Below are positions 7,920 through 12,611 of a stretch of 12,611 nucleotides of DNA, piece by piece; positions within the stretch are counted from its first letter, which is position 1; the number at the start of each line of letters is the position of its first letter. The stretch is from Hyphomicrobiaceae bacterium (GTDB taxonomy: Bacteria; Pseudomonadota; Alphaproteobacteria; Rhizobiales; Hyphomicrobiaceae). A program made the position numbers and the translations under genes. The notes below the pieces were generated by a model. That model was not told where the DNA came from, made no database searches, and worked only from the letters and a program-made list of their open reading frames with translations. Location of the stretch: NCBI GenBank assembly GCA_020442225.1, contig JAGRKR010000023.1, positions 1 to 12,611 on the forward strand, given 5' to 3'.

Positions 7920-7999
7920 GCCTGGCGCTGCCCGCTCCATCGGCCGATCGCCGGCCTGATCCGCCGGCTCGCCGATCACCCGCTCAACCTCGGCCTGGT

Positions 8000-8011
8000 G
8001 GCGAATTCGCC
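8000..8011. repeat. 12-bp perfect palindrome in the gene-free stretch
   Basis: GGCGAATTCGCC reads identically on both strands. It lies 40 bases past the 3' end of the tRNA-Leu gene (which is on the minus strand) and 163 bases past the deacetylase stop. It has no loop, so it is more like a DNA-binding site than a terminator. No function can be assigned. Confidence 0.3.
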
Positions 8012-8050
8012 GTCTGCCACGCCGAGGTGCGATCATCGTCGCTGTCCGAA

Positions 8051-8135
8051 TGGTGCGGTCGAGAGGACTCGAACCTCCACGGGTTGCCCCGCTAACCCCT
8101 CAAGCTAGTGCGTCTACCAATTCCGCCACGACCGC
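8051..8135 (-). tRNA. tRNA-Leu, anticodon GAG
   Basis: Read on the minus strand this folds into a complete class II tRNA of 85 bases including an encoded CCA. The acceptor stem is GCGGTCG/CGACCGC. The D-arm region contains GGCGGAATTGGTAGACGC. The anticodon stem CTAGC/GTTAG encloses the loop TTGAGGG, giving anticodon GAG (decodes CUC and CUU). The long variable arm is CGGG-GCAA-CCCG, expected for leucine. The T arm is GGAGG-TTCGAGT-CCTCT. The leucine identity comes from the long variable arm plus the anticodon. No integrase or att-like duplication of the 3' end is visible nearby, so there is no sign that it serves as an integration site here. Confidence 0.97.
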
Positions 8136-8156
8136 ATTGCCAGACCAGACGACATC

Positions 8157-8185
8157 CATGTAACAAACTCGTCGGCCTGGAACAA
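8157..8185 (-). promoter_or_regulatory. Candidate promoter for tRNA-Leu
   Basis: On the minus strand TTGTTC (8185-8180) and TACATG (8162-8157) are separated by exactly 17 bases. They would start transcription about 15 bases before the mature tRNA 5' end at 8135. The -35 fits the TTG core; the -10 match is only partial. The position and the short leader are what make it plausible. Confidence 0.4.
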
Positions 8186-8298
8186 GTGACCCTCGCGCAT
8201 TCGGGGCGACGAGGGCCGCTCCACGTATCAGAGATACCAGGGGCGCGCAAGCAGCATTCAGCTCGCGGCTCGCGCGCGCCGATACGACCACCCCGAAC

Positions 8299-8305
8299 AG
8301 GAGGG
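8299..8305 (+). promoter_or_regulatory. Strong Shine-Dalgarno fixing the lipB TTG start
   Basis: AGGAGGG lies 7 bases before the TTG at 8313. This near-perfect match at ideal spacing decides the start over the in-frame GTG at 8325, which would be 19 bases away. The remaining gap 8136-8298 contains a small dyad GTATC-AGA-GATAC (8225-8237) and a CCCTCG/CGAGGG stem (8190-8215) of unknown role. Confidence 0.8.
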
Positions 8306-8312
8306 CCAGACG

Positions 8313-8993
8313 TTGCCCCCACCCGTGAGCTGGCTCGTGAGCACAGGTCCGATCGACTACGAGATGGCCGTCGCCGCCATGGAGCGCCGCGTCGCCGCAA
8401 TTGCGGAAAAGCGCGCACGCGAGCTCGTCTGGCTGCTCGAGCATCCCCCGCTCTACACGGCCGGCACAAGTGCGCGCGCCGAGGATCTGGTCGATCCCGA
8501 CCGCTTCCCCGTGCATCACAGCGGACGCGGCGGCCAGTACACCTACCATGGCCCCGGACAGCGCGTGGTCTACGCGATGCTCGACCTCGAGCGCCGCGGG
8601 CGCGATGTGCGCCGGTTCGTCGACGAGCTCGAGGGCTGGGTGATCGACACGCTGGCGAGCCTCGGCGTCAGCGGCGAGACGCGCCCTGGCAGGGTGGGTG
8701 TCTGGGTGCGCACGGGCGTCGGGTCCGGCGACGAAAAAAAGATCGCTGCCGTCGGCATTCGCCTGCGCCGGTGGGTCAGCTTCCATGGGCTGAGCCTCAA
8801 CGTCTCGCCCGACCTCTCGCACTTCGACGGCATCGTGCCGTGCGGTCTCGCGCACTTCGGCGTGACCAGCCTGGCGGCGCTCGGCCGCACCAGCGACATG
8901 GCCGTGGTCGATGACGCGTTGCGGCGCGCGTTCGAGGCGCGCTTCGGCGCCCGCACCGAGACGGTGACGATGGACGAAGCCGGTGCGTTGTGA
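8313..8993 (+). CDS. lipB: Octanoyltransferase LipB (lipoate biosynthesis)
   Basis: A 226-residue cytoplasmic enzyme that moves octanoate from octanoyl-ACP to the lipoyl domains of 2-oxoacid dehydrogenases and the glycine cleavage H protein, after which LipA inserts sulfur. The family signature [12 protein letters not shown] (72-83) is intact. The catalytic pair is present: K143 in [10 protein letters not shown] (141-150) and C177 in [13 protein letters not shown] (171-183). HPPLYTAG (44-51) and the [10 protein letters not shown] segment (155-164) also match the family. The length is normal. The start codon is TTG, supported by AGGAGGG 7 bases upstream. It stands alone, diverging from the tRNA-Leu gene and followed by a convergent gene 106 bases on; lipA is not in the window. 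Confidence 0.96.
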   Translation: MPPPVSWLVSTGPIDYEMAVAAMERRVAAIAEKRARELVWLLEHPPLYTAGTSARAEDLVDPDRFPVHHSGRGGQYTYHGPGQRVVYAMLDLERRGRDVRRFVDELEGWVIDTLASLGVSGETRPGRVGVWVRTGVGSGDEKKIAAVGIRLRRWVSFHGLSLNVSPDLSHFDGIVPCGLAHFGVTSLAALGRTSDMAVVDDALRRAFEARFGARTETVTMDEAGAL

Positions 8994-9099
8994 GCTGGCG
9001 CGCTATGAGGCGGTGGCTGCGGTCGCGCAGTACGACGAGACGCCGCGTGGCGCCGAGTCCGTTGCGGCATGCCGAGCGGCCAGGACGGCCCGCGTGCCG

Positions 9100-9432
9100 T
9101 CAGCGCCCCTTCTTCGGCGGCGGCCCCACATCCGGCACGGGCGGCGTGGCATCCTCGTAGTAGACCTCGCCACCCTCTATCGCGACCACGATGCCGCGCT
9201 CAAGCCGGAACGTCCACTCCGGGCGATCATCGATGCGCACGACGCAACCGCGCGGGCAAAGATCCTTGATCGTTTCCCCGGGCTTGATCGCCCGTTCGAG
9301 CTTGTCGCCTGTCCCGAGCACCACGATCCTGCGCTGCTCGCCATCCTTGTTGGTGATGGTGACGGCGCCCGCCGCCGTAGCGGTGAGTGCCGTCACTAAG
9401 ATGGTCAGAAGCACGCTGCAACGCATCTTCAT
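9100..9432 (-). CDS. Small secreted protein of unknown function with Cys-x3-Cys motif
   Basis: A 110-residue protein. Residues 1-23 are a signal peptide (MKMRCSVLLTILVTALTATAAGA, cleavage before VTITN). The mature ~87 residues alternate polar and hydrophobic residues like a beta sandwich: VTITNKDGEQRRIVVLG, KPGETIKDLCPRGCVVRI, and VAIEGGEVYYED. C59 and C63 in CPRGC could form a tight disulfide or bind a ligand. The end is a Pro/Lys tail (PPVPDVGPPPKKGR). The pattern of a tandem-strand domain with a central Cys-x3-Cys and a late IEGGxxYY reminds me of small periplasmic proteins left as hypothetical in Rhizobiales, but I cannot name a family. The ATG at 9432 is used; an ATG two codons later is also possible. 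It follows the Lys-rich gene by 38 bases on the same strand. Confidence 0.75.
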   Translation of the reverse strand: MKMRCSVLLTILVTALTATAAGAVTITNKDGEQRRIVVLGTGDKLERAIKPGETIKDLCPRGCVVRIDDRPEWTFRLERGIVVAIEGGEVYYEDATPPVPDVGPPPKKGR

Positions 9433-9444
9433 CACCCGATGGGT

Positions 9445-9461
9445 CGGCGCACGCAGCGCCG
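9445..9461 (-). terminator. Stem-loop between the Lys-rich gene and the downstream secreted-protein gene
   Basis: CGGCGC (9445-9450) and GCGCCG (9456-9461) form a perfect 6-bp stem with a 5-base loop in the 38-base gap between the two minus-strand genes. A second small hairpin ACCC-ATC-GGGT follows in the mRNA direction and its 3' arm overlaps the GGGTG that would serve as the ribosome site of the downstream gene. There is no T-run, so it may reduce read-through or affect translation rather than terminate fully. Confidence 0.35.
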
Positions 9462-9470
9462 TTCGTGAAG

Positions 9471-9671
9471 CTACTTCTTCTTCGCAGCCGGCTTCTTCGC
9501 TGCGGGCTTCTTCGCGGCCGGCTTCTTCACGGCTGCGACCTTCTTCGCCGGGGCCTTCTTGGCGGGAGCCTTCTTGGCGACGGCCTTCGTCGTCTTGGCG
9601 GGAGCCTTCTTGGCCGGAGCCTTCTTGGCCACAACCTTCTTCTTGACGGCGGTCTTTGCCTTCATAGCCAT
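9471..9671 (-). CDS. Histone H1-like lysine/alanine/proline-repeat protein
   Basis: A 66-residue, extremely basic, low-complexity protein built from only six amino acids: 26 Lys, 22 Ala, 7 Pro, 6 Val, 3 Thr and 2 Met. The repeats are AKKAPAKKAPA-type in the middle and (KKPAA)3 at the end, as in bacterial histone-H1-like and AlgP-type C-terminal tails. It should be disordered and bind DNA or another polyanion non-specifically, compacting the nucleoid; this is inferred from composition. The ATG at 9671 is chosen because AAGGA (9684-9680) is 8 bases upstream; an ATG further up lacks this and a later ATG (MKAK) is also possible. Synonymous variation between repeat units argues that it is a real protein. 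It is divergent from the LysR gene at 9824. Confidence 0.85.
   Translation of the reverse strand: MAMKAKTAVKKKVVAKKAPAKKAPAKTTKAVAKKAPAKKAPAKKVAAVKKPAAKKPAAKKPAAKKK
9477..9521 (-). repeat. Three 15-base tandem units encoding PAAKK
   Basis: Units at 9507-9521, 9492-9506 and 9477-9491 each encode Pro-Ala-Ala-Lys-Lys on the minus strand. They differ at synonymous third positions: Pro CCG/CCC/CCG and first Ala GCC/GCA/GCT. The protein repeat is preserved while the DNA drifts, so this is an old repeat under protein-level selection, not a fresh slippage product. Confidence 0.75.
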
Positions 9672-9748
9672 AGCAGTAATCCTTCTTGAACTCACCCGAA
9701 TCCTGTTCGAGCATCGCGAATCTGGTGAGTGCCATGCAGCTGCGCAAA

Positions 9749-9784
9749 CGGAAATTTCCGGTGACCGCGATCGAAATTCTCGAT
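9749..9784. promoter_or_regulatory. Two palindromes in the Lys-rich/LysR divergent intergenic region
   Basis: CGGAAATTTCCG (9749-9760) is a perfect 12-base palindrome. Ten bases later ATCGA-AATTC-TCGAT (9770-9784) is a perfect 5-bp dyad that also fits the T-N11-A rule of LysR-type binding sites (T9771, A9783). They lie 64 and 40 bases before the LysR start. Autoregulation and control of the divergent gene by the LysR protein is the usual arrangement for this family, so these are candidate operators. Further left, ACTCACC (9690-9696) and GGTGAGT (9724-9730) form a 7-bp inverted repeat with a 27-base spacer. Confidence 0.4.
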
Positions 9785-9823
9785 AGATAGGATTCTCGGG
9801 GGACCCGCAGAGCGAGTGCTTCC

Positions 9824-10672
9824 ATGGATATCGCGCAGGCCCGCACGTTCCTGACCGTCGCCGACACCGGCAGCTTCGTCGACGCGGCGCGGCGCATGAA
9901 CATCACACAATCCACAGTGAGCGCGCGCATCAAGTCGCTCGAGGAACTGCTTGGCCGCGTGCTTTTCGAGCGTTCCAAGGCCGGCGCGGTGCTCACGCCC
10001 GCCGGTCATCAGTTCCAGCGACACGCGCTCGCGCTCATTCGCATCTGGCAGCAAGCGCAGGTCGAGGTCACGCTCGCCGACGAGCTGCGCGACCATCTTT
10101 CTATCGGCGCGGAACTCAGCTTGTGGGACGGCCTCGGCTTGCGTTGGTTGTCGTGGCTGCGGCGAACGGTCCCGGATCTTTCTCTGTCGGCGGTGGTCGC
10201 GGCGCCGCGCGTGCTGACCGAGCGGCTGCTGGAAGGCACGCTCGATCTCGCCATTCTCTACAGACCCGAGCCGCCGCCGGGGCTTGTCGTCGAGCATCTC
10301 TTCGAGGAAGAGCTCGTGCTCGTCAGCAGCGTCCGCTCGGGTGGGCGACGTCGCGCCGGCGAGTATGCCTTTGTCGACTGGGGGCCGGATTTCCGCGCCG
10401 ATCACGCCGCGGCCTTGCCGAAAATGACCAACGCCAGCCTGAAGCTCGAGATCGGCTCGCTTGCGCTCGATTACTTGCTGGCCAATCCCGCCTCGGCATA
10501 TCTGCCGATGCGGCTGGCCAAGCCTGCGCTCGCCAAGCGCCAGCTCCGGCTCGTCTCACGCGCGCGCAAGTTCCGCTATCCCGTCGCCATGGTGTTTCCC
10601 GAGGAACGCGACGAGGAAGCATTCGAACCGCTGCTTCAAGGTCTTCGCCGCGTCGCCGACCGGCTGCGCTAG
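9824..10672 (+). CDS. LysR-family transcriptional regulator
   Basis: A 282-residue regulator of ordinary LysR length. The N-terminal winged helix-turn-helix covers about 2-62: ARTFLTVADTGSF (6-18), then AARRMNITQSTVSARIKSLE (21-40), then LFERSKAGAVLTPAG (47-61). The C-terminal effector-binding domain runs from about 88 onward, with typical strands such as LDLAILYRP and EELVLVSS. The effector cannot be deduced. The usual LysR start (MDIAQARTFL) is at 9824, with only a weak GAG 7 bases upstream. It diverges from the Lys-rich protein gene, with a candidate T-N11-A dyad between them, and converges on the acylphosphatase gene. Regulation of the divergent gene is the default guess; no metabolic gene is adjacent in the divergent position. 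Confidence 0.94.
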   Translation: MDIAQARTFLTVADTGSFVDAARRMNITQSTVSARIKSLEELLGRVLFERSKAGAVLTPAGHQFQRHALALIRIWQQAQVEVTLADELRDHLSIGAELSLWDGLGLRWLSWLRRTVPDLSLSAVVAAPRVLTERLLEGTLDLAILYRPEPPPGLVVEHLFEEELVLVSSVRSGGRRRAGEYAFVDWGPDFRADHAAALPKMTNASLKLEIGSLALDYLLANPASAYLPMRLAKPALAKRQLRLVSRARKFRYPVAMVFPEERDEEAFEPLLQGLRRVADRLR

Positions 10673-10697
10673 AGCCTGCGCTCGCAGTATGAATGAG

Positions 10698-10715
10698 GCG
10701 CTGAGAACGCAGCGC
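10698..10715. terminator. Possible terminator hairpin between LysR and acylphosphatase genes
   Basis: GCGCTG (10698-10703) and CAGCGC (10710-10715) form a perfect 6-bp stem with a 6-base loop, 25 bases past the LysR stop, in a 142-base convergent gap. A second short hairpin CAGAC-CAAA-GTCTG follows at 10732-10745. Neither has a T-run. Nothing else is apparent in the gap. Confidence 0.3.
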
Positions 10716-10814
10716 GCGCGACGTGATCACTCAGACCAAAGTCTGTGGACTTGAGGACGCACGCACGCGACTGTGGAGCGCCTCGAACACCGGCGGGCGC
10801 GAGGCGCTGATCAA

Positions 10815-11108
10815 TCAGAGCGTCGGCAGCACCTCGAAGCCCGCGATGTCCGGCGGCTCGGTCCGGGTCGTCTCGACGCCAGTGACGACGGCCGCGCGTG
10901 GTCCGCTGCCGCAGCGCGCCAGCATGGTCTCCACCTGCTCGGCCGGCCCCGAGAACAGGGCCTCGACGCTGCCGTCGCGGCGATTGCGCACCCACCCGTC
11001 GAGCCCGAGATCGGTGCCCATGCGCAAGGCCCACTGTCGATAGCCGACACCCTGCACGCGCCCCTTCACCCTCACCAGAACGGCGCGTCTGGCCGCTTCA
11101 GCCTCCAT
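10815..11108 (-). CDS. acyP: Acylphosphatase
   Basis: A 97-residue cytoplasmic protein of the small acylphosphatase family (ferredoxin-like alpha/beta fold), which hydrolyses carboxyl-phosphate bonds such as acetyl phosphate or carbamoyl phosphate. The signature VKGRVQGVGYRQWA (14-27) is intact with catalytic Arg24. The second motif GWVRNRRDGSVEA (38-50) carries Asn42, which positions the water. The length is normal. The ATG at 11108 is preferred over a GTG one codon earlier because GGAG lies 8 bases from the ATG. It starts 24 bases after the GGT-like gene ends, on the same strand, so it is probably its downstream operon partner, though no metabolic link is known to me. Confidence 0.94.
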   Translation of the reverse strand: MEAEAARRAVLVRVKGRVQGVGYRQWALRMGTDLGLDGWVRNRRDGSVEALFSGPAEQVETMLARCGSGPRAAVVTGVETTRTEPPDIAGFEVLPTL

Positions 11109-11132
11109 CACAGATGCTCCGCTTCCGTCGCC

Positions 11133-12611
11133 TCAATAGCCGAGCGCGTGACCGTCCTTGCGTGGGTCCGACGCACCGACGAGCCCGCCGTTCTGCCGGT
11201 CGAAGTAGACGATCTGACCACCGCCCCACGGCTCGTCGCGCCACTCGATTGTATGCCCCATGCGCTCGAGGGTCGCGGCAACGTCAGCCGGCACGGACTC
11301 CTCGAGCGACAGCCGGCCGTTCTCGAAGAAGATGCGCGGCAGATCCAGCGCCTCCTGCGGGTCCATGCCGTAGTCGAACATGTTCGTCACGACATAGACG
11401 TGGCCCATGGGCTGGAAGGCCGCCCCCATCACGCCGAAGGACATGAGCGGCTGGCCGTCCTTCATGGCCATGGCCGGCACGAGCGTGTGCATGGGTCGCT
11501 TGCGCGGCGCGATGCAGTTGGGATGCGCGGGATCGAGCACGAAGCCCTGCCCGCGGTTGTGCAGGGTGATGCCGCCCTTCTCTGTGACGATGCCGCTGCC
11601 GAACGCGGAGAACAGCGAGTTGATGAACGAGACGGCCATGCCGTCCGCATCGACTACCGTCAGGTAGACCGTGTCGGAGCCCGAGGGGCGCGGCACGGGA
11701 CCGAGATCCGGCGTGCGGCGATCCCGGTCGATGCGCCGCACGATCTCGTCCGCGACACCGGCCGAGAGCATGTGCGCCACTGGCACCTCCGAAACCGCAG
11801 GGTCGGCGACGAACGTATCGCGCATGGCATAGGCGAGCCGGGCCACCTCCATCAGGACGTGGTAGCGCTCGGCGCTCATGGCCTTGTCCGACAGCCGGCC
11901 GAGCCGTGAGAGTACGTTCAACATCACGAGAGCGACGATGCCCTGGTTGTTCGGCGGCAGCTCGTAGATTTCCGCTCCACCATAGGGGACGGCGATGGGC
12001 GTGACGTAGCTCGCGGACTGGCTCGCGAAGTCGTCCATCGTGTGGAGGCCACCGAGCGCCTTCAGCGTGGCGACCATCTCGGCCGCGCGCTCGCCGGTGT
12101 AGAAGGCATCGCGCCCCTGTTCGGCAATGGCACGCAGCGTGCCGGCGAGCGCCGGGAAGCGCACGACCTGCCCGACCTGCGGGGCCTTGCCGTCGAGCAG
12201 AAGATGCCGGCGCGCGCCCTCGTGAATGGAGAGGTGCGCCACGTTCCGCGACCAGTCGAAGGCCACGCGCGGCGCCACCGCGAGGCCCTCCTCGGCCAGC
12301 TCGATGGCGCGGGACAGCACCGTATCGAAGCCGAGCGTGCCGTGGTCGGCGAGCAGCCGGGCCCAGCCGTCGATCGCGCCCGGCACCGTCACGGCATGCG
12401 GCGTCGTCCGCTCGACCGTGGTGATCCCCTGGCGCTGATACCAGGCGCTGTCGGCAGCGGCTGGCGCGCGTCCGGAGGCATTGAGCGCGATCGGCGCCTG
12501 GCCGGGTTTTGCGATGAGGGCGAAACAGTCGCCACCGATGCCGGTCATCTGCGGCTCGACGACGGCGAGCACGGCCGCTGCCGCGATGGTCGCGTCGACG
12601 GCATTGCCGCC
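11133..12611 (-). CDS. ggt: Gamma-glutamyltranspeptidase-family enzyme (N-terminus beyond window)
   Basis: The gene enters from the right edge; 492 residues are visible, beginning GGNAVDATIAAAAVLAVVEP. That is the conserved start region of the large subunit, so only a short N-terminal piece is missing and the presence of a signal peptide cannot be judged. Members are N-terminal nucleophile hydrolases that self-cleave into two subunits and transfer or hydrolyse gamma-glutamyl groups, for example from glutathione. MTGIGGDCFALI and the maturation site DTVYLTVVDADG are clear. The Thr encoded at 11672-11670 aligns with the catalytic Thr391 of the E. coli enzyme. Later family regions are SFINSLFSAFGSGI, RKRPMHTLVPA and FGVMGAAFQPMGH. 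The LFSAFGSG and GAAFQPMGH forms look closer to YwrD-like GGT homologues than to classical periplasmic GGT, so the substrate could differ. It lies upstream of the acylphosphatase gene. Confidence 0.93.
   Translation of the reverse strand, partial: GGNAVDATIAAAAVLAVVEPQMTGIGGDCFALIAKPGQAPIALNASGRAPAAADSAWYQRQGITTVERTTPHAVTVPGAIDGWARLLADHGTLGFDTVLSRAIELAEEGLAVAPRVAFDWSRNVAHLSIHEGARRHLLLDGKAPQVGQVVRFPALAGTLRAIAEQGRDAFYTGERAAEMVATLKALGGLHTMDDFASQSASYVTPIAVPYGGAEIYELPPNNQGIVALVMLNVLSRLGRLSDKAMSAERYHVLMEVARLAYAMRDTFVADPAVSEVPVAHMLSAGVADEIVRRIDRDRRTPDLGPVPRPSGSDTVYLTVVDADGMAVSFINSLFSAFGSGIVTEKGGITLHNRGQGFVLDPAHPNCIAPRKRPMHTLVPAMAMKDGQPLMSFGVMGAAFQPMGHVYVVTNMFDYGMDPQEALDLPRIFFENGRLSLEESVPADVAATLERMGHTIEWRDEPWGGGQIVYFDRQNGGLVGASDPRKDGHALGY

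Noticed and set aside
8051..8135. tRNA-Leu as an integration site for a mobile element
   Set aside because: No integrase, no direct repeat of the tRNA 3' end and no change in gene character on either side.
9100..9996. 298-residue minus-strand frame running through the Lys-rich gene into the LysR gene
   Set aside because: Only the last 110 residues make sense (signal peptide onward). The upstream part is the +1 reading of the Lys-rich repeat and antisense LysR codons.

Overview
This is a GC-rich window (by eye roughly two-thirds G+C) from what looks like an alphaproteobacterium, most likely of the Hyphomicrobiales (Rhizobiales) type. The assignment rests on the high-GC codon use, the SitABCD-type manganese importer, the style of the small periplasmic hypothetical proteins and the NodB-fold deacetylases. 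It is a family-level inference, not a species call. The gene content is mostly ordinary chromosomal housekeeping. I see no transposase, integrase, phage gene, CRISPR array or toxin-antitoxin pair.

Layout. Positions 1-2922 (+) hold the end of a metal-binding protein gene and then complete ATPase and two permease genes of a Sit/Mnt-type Mn/Fe ABC importer. All three gene junctions are ATGA overlaps. Facing it on the minus strand (5366-3008) is a run consisting of an MgtE magnesium transporter, a GNAT acetyltransferase and a small secreted protein of unknown function. A 273-base divergent intergenic region with several ATTG/CAAT dyads separates mgtE from two tandem, paralogous, secreted NodB-fold polysaccharide deacetylases (5640-7837, +). 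Next come a 213-base gene-free stretch with a strong inverted repeat, a tRNA-Leu(GAG) gene on the minus strand, and lipB (octanoyltransferase, +) with a TTG start behind a near-perfect Shine-Dalgarno.

Positions 9100-9671 (-) carry a tiny lysine/alanine/proline-repeat, histone-H1-like protein followed by a small secreted protein with a Cys-x3-Cys motif. A LysR-type regulator (9824-10672, +) diverges from them across 152 bases that contain two clean palindromes. On the minus strand at the right end are an acylphosphatase and, upstream of it, a gamma-glutamyltranspeptidase-family gene cut by the window edge.

How they fit. Metal uptake (Sit for Mn/Fe, MgtE for Mg) and envelope modification (two deacetylases plus two secreted unknowns) dominate. 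LipB supplies lipoyl groups to the 2-oxoacid dehydrogenases and the glycine cleavage system. The GGT-like enzyme and acylphosphatase are probably co-transcribed but have no obvious shared pathway. The points most worth a second look are the paired deacetylases with a shared N-terminal module and altered motif 4, the six-letter-alphabet Lys-rich protein, and the dyads in the two divergent promoter regions. None of these amounts to a clear new system on sequence alone.
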